Shown here one piece after another: positions 11,551-22,626 of a stretch of DNA of 64,000 bases. The position numbers and the translations under genes are program-made. The notes below the pieces were generated by a model, which had not been told where the DNA came from, ran no database searches, and saw nothing but the letters and a program-made list of their open reading frames with translations. The DNA lies in assembly GCA_033439255.1 (NCBI GenBank), contig CM065883.1, forward strand, positions 2,542,001 to 2,606,000. The letters are read 5' to 3'. Numbering within the stretch: the first letter of the stretch is position 1; every line of letters begins with the position of its first letter. The stretch is from Hericium rajendrae. Lineage: Eukaryota > Basidiomycota > Agaricomycetes > Russulales > Hericiaceae.

Positions 11551-12016
11551 GATCTGCGTTGCAGTGGTTTCGACCGACTCTTGACAATGCTAATATGCCT
11601 ACAGAGACCTTGTTGATTTACTGTACACTCTCCTACACAATACCCGATTTGTACGACGTCACTATCTTCTCGCTGTACGCAGCGTGTCATTTGCAGTCCA
11701 TTCATGTCCGGTGCGCGCGGGGCTTGTTGTGCGGCGCACGGATGCATGCTAGGAAGAGCTCGAAGCTCAGACATTCCATCCAAATGACTAATAGCGCACT
11801 TCGCTCACGATGACGAGCAAGACCCCGCCTTCGTTGTCGCGGGCGTTGTCGTTGTCGTCGTTGTCGTCGACGTCAGAGATCTAGACGCGCCGAGCCTCCG
11901 AGGCGTCCCGGGCTCTCACGCTCGCTACAGATATTCCCCAGCCCGTCCGCATCCTGTACCTGTTGTCCCACCACCACAACCAAACCACCACCACCACATC
12001 CTCCACGACACTCACG
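11551..12016. promoter_or_regulatory. malate dehydrogenase 5' region with GTC/GTT microsatellite
   Basis: No gene seen. A (GTCGTT/GTC)n microsatellite lies at about 11834-11873. A short block just before the ATG, TCCTCCACGACACTCA (11999-12014), recurs at 25779-25794 and 47758-47773 and marks the left edge of the tandem duplication units. Confidence 0.55.
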
Positions 12017-13626
12017 ATGCTCGCCCGCACCGCCCTCCGTACCTCTCTTCGCGCCCCCGCTCGCGCGTTCTCGTCCTCGTCTGCGCGCCAGACGAAGGTC
12101 GCAGTGCTCGGTGCCGGCGGAGGCATCGGGCAGCCCCTCTCGCTCCTGCTCAAGCTCGACCCCCACGTCACCGAGCTCAGCCTCTACGACATCCGCGGCG
12201 CACCTGGTGTTGCCGCCGATGTGAGCCATGTTGATACCGACAGCAAGGTGCGTGCATTTAGTCAGTAGGGACGGAGGGTATGACGTGGTACGCGTCGCGG
12301 GTCAGGAGCGTGGACTGCGCGTTTGTTTGGGACTCCTGAATGTCTGCTTGGATGGTTTATCATAATATCGAAGGTGTTGGCCATTATCTCCAAGCAGATT
12401 TTGGCCTTGGATGGAAGTGACCTTTCACTTCAGGCTCACCCGCCTGCCTAAGTGGACCACACCTCAACAGATTTGTTTCCGCGCGTCAGGAACATCGGCG
12501 AATCTCACGGCCCTCGCGCTCGCGTCGCTTTTGCTTTTCCGTCTCCGAATGACGGAATGCAAGTCCTTCCGAATTTATTCTCATTCTTTCGAAATCTTTA
12601 TCTGCCGCGATTCTGACCTTTTCCGATACTGCTTAGGTGAAGGGCTTTGCTGCCGACCAGCTTGACGCTGCTCTCGAGGGTGTCGAGGTTGTCGTCATCC
12701 CCGCCGGTGTTCCCCGCAAGGTACGCTCCTCCATCGCTTCGTCTTTATCCGTATCCTGACTTTTCGCCGCAGCCCGGAGTAAGTTTCTAAGTTTTTATAC
12801 CGTGTATTCCCGCTCTAACCCCACCCAAGATGACCCGTGATGATCTCTTCAACGTACGTCCGATCTCATTTCCCCTGCACGTCACCTGACCGTCCCGCAG
12901 ACCAACGCCTCCATCGTCCGCGACCTCGCTGCCGCCGTCGCGCGCGTTGCCCCCAAAGCGCACCTCGCCATCATCTCCAACCCCGTCAACTCGACCGTCC
13001 CCATCGTCGCGCAGACCCTCGCCAAGGCCGGCGTCTTCGACCCCCGCCGTGTGTTCGGTATCACGACGCTCGACGTCGTCCGTTCCGCCCGCTTCCTCTC
13101 TGAGATTACGAACGCGGACCCGAAGGAGACCACCGTGACCGTCGTCGGCGGACACTCCGGCGCGACGATCGTGCCGCTGCTCTCACAATCGCCGTTCGGC
13201 AAGAACATCACGGGCGAGGCGTACAAGGCGCTCATACACCGCATCCAGTTCGGTGGTGATGAGGTCGTCAAGGCGAAGGATGGCGCGGGCAGCGCGACGC
13301 TTTCGATGGCGTACGCTGGCGCGCGCTTCACCAACGCGCTTCTCCGCGGCCTTGCCGGCGAGAAGGGCGTCGTGATCCCGACATTCGTCAGGAGCCCGCT
13401 GTTCGAGGACCAGGGTGTCGAGTACTTCTCGTCGAACGTCGAGCTTGGCGTGCGTAGTGTCCCTCGTGTCCTTCTGAGTTTTCTTGCTGATATTGTGATG
13501 CAGCCCAACGGTGTTGAGGAGATCCTCCCGCTCGGTCCCCTTTCCGCTGAGGAGGAGAAGCTCCTCGCAGCGTGTCTGCCTGACCTCAAGAAGAACATTG
13601 AGAAGGGCAAGGCGTTCGTCGCCTGA
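12017..13626 (+). CDS. malate dehydrogenase, mitochondrial
   Basis: Interconverts malate and oxaloacetate with NAD in the citric acid cycle. Six exons: 12017-12247, 12637-12720, 12773-12778, 12830-12853, 12901-13449, 13504-13626, giving 338 residues. An Arg/Ser-rich, acid-free N-terminus (about 25 residues) is a mitochondrial targeting sequence. [11 protein letters not shown] (about 31-40) is the NAD-binding loop, PRKPGMTRDD the mobile substrate loop, SNPVNSTVP the central strand, and [10 protein letters not shown] holds the catalytic His. Exon 3 is a microexon of 6 nt coding Pro106-Gly107 inside the active-site loop. The first intron is 389 nt, long for this locus. The last intron (13450-13503, 54 nt) has no stop and could be read through. 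A decayed copy lies at 25.8-27.2 kb. Confidence 0.95.
12773..12778 (+). other. 6-nt microexon of malate dehydrogenase
   Basis: CCCGGA between a CAG acceptor and a GTAAGT donor encodes Pro-Gly. Without it the conserved substrate-loop sequence PRKPGMTR cannot be made, which supports the call. Confidence 0.85.
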
Positions 13627-13806
13627 GTGCAGCTTGGACTAGTTGCAGGCAAAATACATGTGCTGTAGTAGATGCGATGTTTTATTCATCTGTTTACTTC
13701 TGTCCGTTGTGAGGTGAATCAATTGTAAGACCACGAAAACGAAAGCAAACGCATAGCTAGAAATATAAGAATGCTCGAGATACAGCATCCCATGCAGTTG
13801 TGACCG

Positions 13807-14454
13807 TCATCGCCTGCCCTTTCCCTTCTGCACCATCGTGAACCCGTCCTCATCAACCACCGGTCCCCGCGGCTCCTCGTCCTTCCTCCCCGCATCCACC
13901 AACATCGGCGCCTCCCCCTCCCCCTCCTCCCCATCATCACTCTCCCACTCGCCCCCACTCCCATCCTCGCCCCCCGTCTCATCCACAACCCGCACATCCA
14001 CCTCCTTCCCCTGCATCCTCTCCACCCGCTCCTCCCACTCCGCCACAAGCGCCTCGCCCTCGCCCCACCGCCCCTCCGCACTCGCCGCCGCCCACAGCCG
14101 CACAACGTCCGCCGCGACAGCATCAACACTCCCGTCCTCCAGCAGCACCTCGAACTCCTCCTCCATCGCCTGCGCCAGCGCCAGCGCGACGTCCTCCGCG
14201 TCCGGCGGCGCCCACTTCCCCCTCCCCGTTTCGCCCGTGCCTGTGCTGACGACTTGTGAAGTGGCCGCGGACGCATCGAAGAGATCGACGACGCCCGACG
14301 CGATCCACACGCGCTTCTTCTCGCCGACGGCGCGCGGGCCGCCCCAGCCCTGCGCGACGGCCGCGCGCATCGCGGGCCAGAGCGCGAGGCGCGCGAGCGC
14401 GCCGCGGGCGAGGAGGACGAGGGCCGGTGCCGGGGCTGGTGCTGTCGTGGACAT
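13807..14454 (-). CDS. TSR2: pre-rRNA-processing protein Tsr2
   Basis: Tsr2 is an escortin-type chaperone that carries eS26 (Rps26) and is needed for late 20S pre-rRNA processing. The single-exon frame gives 215 residues, the usual family length. Diagnostic blocks are LFARG-like LLARGALARLALWPAMRAAV.QGWGGP near residues 12-40, and MEEEFEVLLEDGS.DAVA near residues 90-110, where the acidic central segment binds eS26. A long acidic tail rich in Glu/Asp/Gly precedes VVDEDGFTMVQKGKGRR. The gene is convergent with malate dehydrogenase. A frameshifted copy lies at 27.3-27.9 kb. The start at 14454 was chosen because the family similarity begins directly after it, although the frame is open further upstream. 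Confidence 0.88.
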   Translation of the reverse strand: MSTTAPAPAPALVLLARGALARLALWPAMRAAVAQGWGGPRAVGEKKRVWIASGVVDLFDASAATSQVVSTGTGETGRGKWAPPDAEDVALALAQAMEEEFEVLLEDGSVDAVAADVVRLWAAASAEGRWGEGEALVAEWEERVERMQGKEVDVRVVDETGGEDGSGGEWESDDGEEGEGEAPMLVDAGRKDEEPRGPVVDEDGFTMVQKGKGRR

Positions 14455-15832
14455 GGTGTGTCTGTGTGGGTAGGGTGTGGTTTGGGTGCGGTGGGTGTGG
14501 GTATGGTGGGTGGGCAGGGCGGTGAGCGGGAGTGTTTGCGGGTCGTGAAAATGGCGGGCTGGACTTGGTGAGATTTGGGCGCCAATCGGGCGGGCCGGGG
14601 TTTGCCGTGTGTTCAAGTTGAACGTTGAACGTCGATTCACCAGTGCATGCATGAACATCGGCTCACTGGACCGCGAGTAATACCCTTCTGCAGAATTCAA
14701 CATGTCCATAAGGCTCTATGAGGACCCTCCGACAACCCACCCAAATGTCTGTTCCGCCACAATGGCCTGTATGCGACATTCTATACGGGCTGCCCTGATC
14801 CTCCCGTATACGCATCTCGGAACAGACCTGGCTTTGGGCGGATTGTAACCGCACATCGGAACATACATCTGAAAATCACGAAATCCTCCTAGAATTCCAC
14901 AACTTCTCCTCGAGGCATTTCTGGCATGGCTTTGATATGCCATGCCCATATTTGGCAGCCAGGACAACTCTTTCACAAAAAAATCTATGGAGAGCATGTC
15001 AGCACATCGAACATCCCTAACATTTCGCATCGCCCATTGCGTCGGGGTGGCCTCCATCCTCGACGAAACAGATCTCACCTATTCCCGAATCCGCAGACTT
15101 TGACAATTCACAAAATGCAACGTCCTCGCGCCCTCGCAATCGTCAACAAGCTGGTCAGAAGTGGATGTGAGCACGTATGCTCAGTGCTGCGCCGCTCACT
15201 ATCGGTGCTCACTCATCATGGTCCAAAATGCAAGTAAAACTGGAATCGGGTGAAAAGCGGCCGAAATGACGGCCAGATCATTGGCAATGCCTGACTCGTG
15301 AGGCCTTGTCAATGTGACTCCTGCCTGAGGAACACCTGGCCGGCTGGCCCATCAGTATATGCACGGCGGAACAGATCCTTACCGAAGTGGGTTGGGATAC
15401 ACCCCAAGAACATAGATCTTGGCCAAATTTTAGCCTTTTGTATGCGCGATTTCCACAGACCTCAGGCGCAAGCGCCGTTTGGTATACGATCCGGGATGCG
15501 ACATTTAGGTTGGTTGTCGGGGGTCCTGCTCTATGTAAGTCCTGTTGCCCTCGTCGAGCTGAATTACTCTAACACTGTCTATTAATAGATACGCTGAGAA
15601 CACTCACCCGAGATAGGGCGAAGTTCGAACCAGCGTCTCGAGAGCCAGTGCCAGGCTATCTTTAGTCGACCCTCGACCCTCCCTCTCTGGGCGCCAGATC
15701 CCATCGATGATCGATACGAGGACAGCTACTGCGCTGGCTTGCTCTGTGCTCTCACCAGCTCTCGCTTGCTCTCAAGCTCTCATCGACGCTCAGTCTTAAC
15801 AGACCTACAATCAACTCAATTCACCTTGACTC
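14455..15832. other. duplicated intergenic segment upstream of NACHT-WD40 gene A
   Basis: No supported gene. The block matches 27856-28232 plus 36637-37654, the same segment in unit 2 split there by the transposon. The unoccupied target site CTTTGGGC is at 14832-14839. Remnant open frames on both strands (for example 14716-15078 minus) carry stops in the other copy and were not accepted. The promoter of gene A must be in the last few hundred bases. Confidence 0.6.
14832..14839. other. empty target site of the 8.4-kb transposon
   Basis: CTTTGGGC occurs once here within sequence that continues on both sides into the two flanks of the 28233-36636 element. It is the unfilled version of the site, so the element jumped after the segment duplicated. 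Confidence 0.85.
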
Positions 15833-18800
15833 ATGGCCGAGGAAACTCATAACTCTCGCGGTCGTCTTCGCTTCAGACGACTCTTTTGTTGTTCTTGTAT
15901 CCCTTCGCGTGACAACAGTCCCGCGTACTCTCTCCCCCCAACCAGATCAGCCTCTGAGCTGCGCGTTTCCGACCGCGCTGATGTTCCAGACCCGTCTTCC
16001 AGCATGGGTCAAGGTCTGCGTGGCGAAGCCGCTCTCGAGTCTCCTGCAGTCCCAGCCACAGAGGAGCATACTAGTGTTGTCCATTCGCGCGATACCAGTC
16101 TCGCGTACGTCCCTCCCCCCGCTAGATCAGCCTCTGAAGCGCCTTCTCCCGCCCGCTCTCGTGCTTCGGATGTATCTCCCAGCATGGATCAAAGTCCGCG
16201 TGGTGCATATGCTTCGGAGTCTCATGTGGTCTCAGCCATGGAGGAGCATGTTGGTTTAGCAGCTTCGTGCAATACCGCTCCTGTGTATGCTCCTTCTCCC
16301 ACCCGATCAACCTCTGAGCCACCTTCTCCCACCCGTGCTCGGGGTCCAGATTTATCTTCCAGCGTGGATCAAGGTCCGCGTGGCGAAGCTGCGGTTCCTT
16401 CCGAGTCTGATACAGTCTCGGTCACAGGCAAGCAATCTACCCTAACGACACAGCAAGGCACATCCTCGGGCACGGCTGAGAAACTCAAGTCTCCAATCGG
16501 ATCTCTCGTGTGGACAGGTTTCAAAGAAGCCTTGAAAGCGGTCGAAAAGGCATCCGATGCATTCCCTCCTCTGAAATCGGCTGTTGCCGGTGTGAATGTC
16601 ATTCTTGATCGCGTCGAGGTGTGTCCCCGAATACTGCTTGCTCGGATGATCACTTATCCTTGCACAGATGGTCCGCGATAATGCCGTGGCTTTTGAAGTT
16701 GCGAACGAGAGACTCAAGCAGCTTGAAAACATACTTCATGAGTACGAAGACTCGACTCCGATTATTCGGCGTACAATTAAGGACTGCATGGAAAATCTTG
16801 CCAAGTATGTCTAGCGATAAGATGCTCATATTCTAGATCACTGATTAGGCATCCAGAGAAATTGCTGAGCAGCATGTTTTCATCGAGCGCAAGGACAAGC
16901 AGCAGCGTGGCATCACGAGGCACACCATCGAGGCTTCGGATGATCAGATGGAGATGATAGGCTTTGCCCGCAAAATCGGAGATTTGATAAATGATCTAGT
17001 GGCATGTAGCATGTCACTTGTATAGTTATGGACTAGGGCTAATTTTCTGATTACAGCTGGCTGGTGTCTTGAATACACAAAGAGGTGTTGAAGACTTGCT
17101 TAAAGTATGTGTATATCTGTACATTGCTATTTCTTGCTTGCTAATTGGATCTGTATGACAGGATGGTAAGCTGCATTGACATCTCCAGAGCTATGACTCA
17201 GACACTTCTTCAGCCAAATTCAACAAGCTAAAACATGTTGCAAAGGCAGCTTTCAATGGCCCTCACTCTTTTAACAAAGGATGCATGGAAGGCACTCGAG
17301 AGACTATTCTTGCAAAACTGATGACATGGGCTCTTGATCCTGATGCTTCCAGTCTTTACTGGTTGACTGGTCTGGCTGGAACTGGCAAATCTGCTATTGC
17401 TTATACTCTATGCAGGCATCTGTATGAAGAGAATATTCTTGGTGGCAGCTTCTTCTGCTATCGTCAGGATACTCTACAGCAAGGAAATGTGCTCTGTGTT
17501 CTGCCAACACTTGCTCAGTTTATGGCTAGAGCCTCTTTCTGTTATGCAGAAGCATTGTCTCAGAGTCTTGACAAAGTACCTGATGCTGCAGAACTATCTA
17601 TTGATGTGCAATTTAAAACTTTCATACTGGATGCCTGCAGAATATCTGGTGCTAATTCAAATATGCATGTGCTAGTCATTGATGCATTGGATGAATGTGA
17701 AGATATTGAAAAGACAGCCACACTGGTTGAGCTTTTTATGCAGCATGCTCAGAAGCTTAAAGAGCTCAAAATTAAAATCTTTATGACTAGTCGTCCAGAA
17801 AAAGATTTTAGACTTACACTTGATGAGATTGATTCAAAACTGTATCTTCATCATGTTGAAGACAGCTTTATCAGATCTGATATTCAGTTATATCTTCAGA
17901 GGCAACTATCTGATATTTTTAAAAAGCATTATAAATCAGAAAAGCCAACACCATCTTTAAGTCAGATTGAAGCACTGTGTACTCAGGCAGGCAAATTATT
18001 TATATATGCATTTACAGTTATACAATATGTAAAAGTAGGAAATGCAGATCCTGAAGAACAGTTAAATACATTGACAAATGTAAATCACATTGAATTATTC
18101 TCAATAAACAATCAGATGAGAGCATTATATCAATTTATACTCTCAAGTGCATTTCAAGGACTTCATAAGAATGCAATAACTCATCGTCAGCACTTTTTAG
18201 CTTGTATCTTGTCACAGATTCAACCAATGTCAGTAAATATAATAAGCAAGTTTCTTGATGTACAAATTTATTACTTGCAGTCAATAATGAATAAATTTTA
18301 TTCTATACTTGACATTCCATCTGACATACACAAAGGCTATATTACTGCATTTCATGCATCATTTGAAGACTATATTATAAATAAGAATCCAAAAAATAAG
18401 TCTGCTTGGCATATCAATAAAATTACACAACATGATTATATGGTACAAAGATGTTTTGAGATTATGAATGACCATCTTTGTTTTAATATCTATAAATGCA
18501 AAACATCTTACCTTCCTAATGATAAGCAAGCCTTAGCCAGAATACCTGAAGAATTAAATTATGCTTGTTGTTATTGGCCTGAACACTTTTTACGTTCATC
18601 ATACAAGAAAGATATTTTAAATCAGTTTTTAATTTGGATGCAAAATCAGTTTTTATATTGGCTAGAAGTAATAAGTGTTAGATCTATAGTTACTCAAGGT
18701 GCAATTATGCTTAGAAAAGTGTATCAACTTGTATGCAGCAAGGTATGTAAATTATAATTGCAAAATTTGAGTCAATTAAAAATTATATTTTATATATCAG

Positions 18801-20308
18801 AAGTATGTCAAATCTAAATTACCATTATTAAATGATATATTGCATTTTTTAAACACATATAAAGAGCCTATATCTAGAAGTGTAGCTCATATCTACATTT
18901 CAGCTCTAGCATTTGGAAAAATAGACTTCAGCCACTTTACCATTTATAACAAATTATTTCCCAGACTTTTATCAGTATACATCAATTATGAAAGCAATTA
19001 TTATAATAATTTTTTAAGAACAATTGAACAAAAAAGACCTATAAACTCAGTTGCATTTTCACCAGATGGAGAGCACATTGCATCTGGCTCTTGGGATAAA
19101 ACTATCAGACTATGGGACTCAAAATCTGGTACATCACAATGGTTAATGAAAGGACATAAGGATGATGTAAATTCAGTAGCATTTTCACCAAATGGACAAT
19201 TTATTGTGTCTGGCTCTTCTAATCAAACTATCAGACTTTGGAGCTTAAAAACTGGTAAAGTTATAGGAAATCCCATGAAAGGACATACATCTCATGTATC
19301 TTCAGTGGCATTTTCACCAGATGGAAAATATATTGTCTCTGGCTCCCATGATGAAACTATCAGACTTTGGAGCTCAGAAACTGGTGAAGCTATAAGAAAT
19401 CCAATAGAAGGACATACTGATGATATAAATTCAGTAGCATTTTCACCAAATGGACAATTTATTGTGTCTGGCTCTTCTGATGAAACTATCAGACTTTGGA
19501 GCTCAGAAACTGGTAAAGCTATAAGAAATCCAATCAAAGGACATATCTCTAATGTATCCTCAGTAGCATTTTCACCAAATGGAAAATACATTGTTTCTGG
19601 CTCTTATGATGAGACTATCAGACTTTGGAGCTCAGAAACTGGTGAAGCTATAGGAAATCCAATGAAAGGACATACTTCTAATGTATTCTCAGTGGCATTT
19701 TCACCAGATGGAAAATACATTGCATCTGGCTCTTCTGATCAAACTGTCAGACTTTGGAGCTCAGAAACTGGTAAAGCTGTAGGAAACCAAATGGAAGGAC
19801 ATATTTCTCATGTGCTCTCAGTGGCATTTTCACCAAATGGAAAATACATTGTTTCTGGCTCTCATGATGGATCTATTAGACTTTGGAGCTCAAAAAACTT
19901 TAGTCCTGTAGAAATTAAAAAAAAACAAGACATATCATACATATCATCAAGCACCTTTGGTAAGCAACATACAATATCTATAATATATTGATCTATGCTT
20001 ATAGCTTTTATACAGATGCTCATCAAAAGCTAATATATAACATAAAAACATCAAAAAATCTTGATCTTGTAAAAATTGAAGAGGCTATTAAAGCAGCTAT
20101 CAAAGCAGCTGTCTCTAAATACAAAGATAATTCATGGATCCTTGGTCCAGATAAAGAACTTCTATTCTGGATTCCACATCATTATTTTCAATATCTCTAT
20201 TGGCCACATAATGCTTTTATTATTGATGGCAATATATGTACTCTTGATTTGAGCAAATTCGAGCATGGAGAGACATGGACACATTGCAAATCTTCTAGTT
20301 TAGCTTGA
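15833..20308 (+). CDS. NACHT-WD40 STAND receptor (fungal NLR-like), copy A
   Basis: A STAND-class signal NTPase of the type used by fungi in non-self recognition and programmed cell death. Eight exons join in phase: 15833-16618, 16668-16804, 16857-16998, 17057-17104, 17162-17165 (4-nt microexon), 17214-18742, 18801-19959, 20016-20308, giving 1365 residues. Order: basic N-terminus with a Cys cluster (FRRLFCCSC), three tandem Ser/Pro-rich repeats of about 60 residues, a helical N-terminal region, NACHT with GLAGTGKS (425-432) and VLVIDALDEC (Walker B), a helical linker, seven WD40 repeats of 43 residues (about 960-1252), and a C-terminal tail with WILGPDKELLFWIP and DLSKFEHGETW typical of Agaricomycete WD40-STAND proteins. 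Exon 1 is GC-rich; everything after is AT-rich. The ligand is unknown. Confidence 0.9.
15899..16430 (+). repeat. three tandem ~60-residue Ser/Pro repeats in receptor A
   Basis: Within exon 1 the motif (S/R)(D/N)(T/N)..AY.P.P(T/A)RS.SE...S...R..D.S.S.(D/G)Q..RG..A.ES recurs three times at about 180-nt spacing. The same array is in copy B at about 37721-38252. The repeats look unstructured. Confidence 0.7.
17162..17165 (+). other. 4-nt microexon of receptor A
   Basis: GATG lies between a CAG acceptor and a GTAAGC donor. It restores phase between the exon ending at 17104 and the one starting at 17214, producing DAKFNKL. The same four bases and splice sites are kept in copy B (38981-38984). Confidence 0.75.
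19032..19905 (+). repeat. WD40 repeat array, receptor A (7 units of about 129 bp)
   Basis: Seven direct DNA repeats of about 129 bp encode SVAFSP(D/N)G..I.SGS...TIRLW. Units differ mainly just before TIRLW (WDK, SNQ, HDE, SDE, YDE, SDQ, HDG) and after the GH dipeptide, the usual variable positions of fungal receptor WD40 repeats. Confidence 0.85.
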
Positions 20309-20521
20309 GATCTTAGTGTGTATATATGATTGCTATTGAAAACTTTCATCTTGCCTTGCTGTGATGTTGTAAACTGTTACAAATACTATGATTTTTTCTC
20401 ATTATTGAAAGCCTTTCCATTATGCTACAAAGAAGATTGCTTTCATGCTTATGCCTTAGAATTAAGTGAACTTTTGTCTGATACAAGCATTACTTTTGTA
20501 CTACTACCTTGTCAGAATATA

Positions 20522-22626
20522 TCATGATTTTTTTACTTCATAGTTGTCTCATCCAATCTTCTCTAGCTTTCTCACTTTGTTGATAACCTTTGTCTCTAAT
20601 AATGCAAGATAAGCCTTCATGTTTATCACACACTGCCTGCATGACACATTTTTTTCTATGATATAGTGCAGAAGATATTTTGAAAATAGTTATTCTTTCT
20701 TCCCCACTTCTGCAAGCTAGGAACCAAGAATAACTATTTCTAGAATATTTTCTGCACTATATTATGGGAAAAAGTGAGTCATGCAGGTAGTGACAAGCCG
20801 ATGAATCCTAGCTGCCAATATCTGCACAGCAAGAAGCCCCACATTTGTCCCATTGTTGATGGCCACCGTCGCGACAGAGATCCCCCTCTGCAGCACAATA
20901 CATCAACAGCACAAAGTACACCACAGGTAAGCGACGTACCGGCATCTGCACGATGCTCTGCAACGAATCGACACCATCGAGGGTGCTGCCTTTCACGGGC
21001 ACACTAACAACAGGCAGCGCGGTCATCGCCGCGACCATGCCCGGTAGATGTGCCGCATCCCCCGCGCCCACGATAATCGTTTGCAGGCCGCGGGGCGGCT
21101 GCACGCGCATACTCGACGAGCCGATCAGGCATGCGGTGCGTCGACACGATCCTAAGCTCATATGGGATCCGGAAGCGGTCGAGGATGTGTGCGGCGGGGA
21201 GCATCATGGGCAGATCTGACTCCGAGCCCATGATGATGCCGACGAGCAGCTGCGCATGCGAGTGGCCCTCCCGCGGCGCAGGCGCGTAGAGCGTGAGCTC
21301 CTCGGCGGAGCGGCCGCCGGGAATGCGCTCAAGGAGCAGGCACAGGCGCTCGCGCAGCTGTGCGTCTGATTCCGTGACGAGCATGATGTGGCCCATCTTG
21401 CGGCCCTGTGGCAGTCGGCTTTGCCATACAGGTGCACACTGGCGCCGGGGACGGTGAGTGCGAAGTGCGTGAAGGCGATGATTTCAGATAGGTCGGGAGA
21501 GGCACCGAGGACGTTGAGCATGGCGGCGGAGGGGACTTTGAGGGTCGGTGAAGTCGAGCGGGAGGGAAAGGATGGCGCAAAGATGGTTTTCATATTGAGG
21601 TGTCTCGCAGGCTTCGATGGTATACTCTAATGGCCGGAGTTGTGGGGACGGGGTGCGATCTCGTTGACTAGGATCTCTCCTGTAAAGTCTAATTAACATG
21701 TAACGTGCACCTAACCCGGAGCGAACATACCGTTGTCTAGGAGGAACATATCTACGCCAAAGACTCCCGCACCGTCCAGCGACTTGACAGCCTTCTCCGC
21801 GACGGCCCGAGCTCTTGTGGACAATATCGCATCTTGTGAACGTAGCGGTGCGAAGACAACATGGCAAATACTGTGTTTGTAGACAGTCTCCATGGCCGGG
21901 TAAGATCTCACCTCACCCGATGTCGTGCGAGCAACCATCACCGCAATCTCCTTCGCCAACGGGACCCAATGCTCAGCAAATGATGGCCTATCCCCGAGGT
22001 AGGTCCATATGGCCTTTTGGGCTTGAGATTCCGCGCGGACGACAGGATCTCCGCGACTTCATAGGCCAGCATTCTGTTTTTAAGCATGAGCGGCAGACCA
22101 AAGTTGCGACAGCGGTGTTGATCCCTTCTATTGACGACACGACAGGCACGGATTCTGCTACTGGGATATCGTGCGAGAGGTGCTGCTTCTGCAGGAACTT
22201 GTCCTGGATGGTGCGGATGGTAGACGGGCTTGGGTGGACCAGCACACTGCCCGAGTTCTGGAGCCCTTCCAAGACATCGACGTTGACGTGTTCGATCTCC
22301 ACGGTCAGAATCTTCATTTCGATACCAGCTCCTTGATCTTCGCTGGGTCGGAGAAATATCCATCTATGTGGGCAAGCTCAGGCGTCATGGGTGCGAGTAT
22401 TTGCTTCGCGCGGCTATGGCTGATGTCGAGAATGACGATATTGACATTGAGAAGGGATGCTGAAGCCGCGAGCATACGGCCCAACTGACCCTCGCCTGCG
22501 AAAAATCGTCATTGAGGCAACAATGAGCAAAGCACTAATGGACTGTGCCGTGGTCAGCTGGACTGCAAGGACAAAGAAACAAGCAGACACATCCTGACCT
22601 AGAATACCCACTATCTTCGGTTCCAT
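20522..22626 (-). pseudogene. ADE2: ADE2 pseudogene 1 (AIR carboxylase), with MITE insertion
   Basis: A full-length but dead copy of the intact gene at 47935-49875. It starts MEPKIVGILG at 22626, and PurK-like and PurE-like blocks follow in order ([62 protein letters not shown]). Frameshifts break it; one, in the stretch that reads [12 protein letters not shown] in the intact gene, is shared with the copy at 42.4-44.5 kb. The last exon is split by a 162-bp foldback element (20631-20792). Beyond the insert the C-terminal remnant still reads ALLETKVINKVRKLEKIG then a stop. The 3' end has drifted to AT-rich sequence. Confidence 0.9.
20631..20792. mobile_element. 162-bp CACTA-like foldback MITE, copy in ADE2 pseudogene 1
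   Basis: Ends are CACTGCCTGCATG and an inverted counterpart. Almost the whole element is one inverted repeat: arms of about 70 bp include ATATAGTGCAGAA and AATAGTTATTCTT with their complements, around a short loop. It is flanked by a 3-bp ACA duplication (20628-20630 and 20793-20795), where the intact ADE2 has a single ACA (CCACCACAAGCC). CACTG ends with 3-bp duplications point to the CACTA superfamily; no coding capacity. Confidence 0.8.

Noticed and set aside
13450-13503. 18 extra residues in malate dehydrogenase
   Set aside because: They interrupt the conserved ELGPNGVE and have GT..AG borders; they are a stopless intron.
15600-15660. tRNA-like sequence (GTTCGAAC box B) upstream of receptor A, repeated near 37437
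   Set aside because: No A box at a suitable distance and no cloverleaf could be folded.
17285-18757. Receptor A starting at the ATG at 17285
   Set aside because: Upstream exons 1-5 join in phase and are conserved in copy B, so the start is at 15833.
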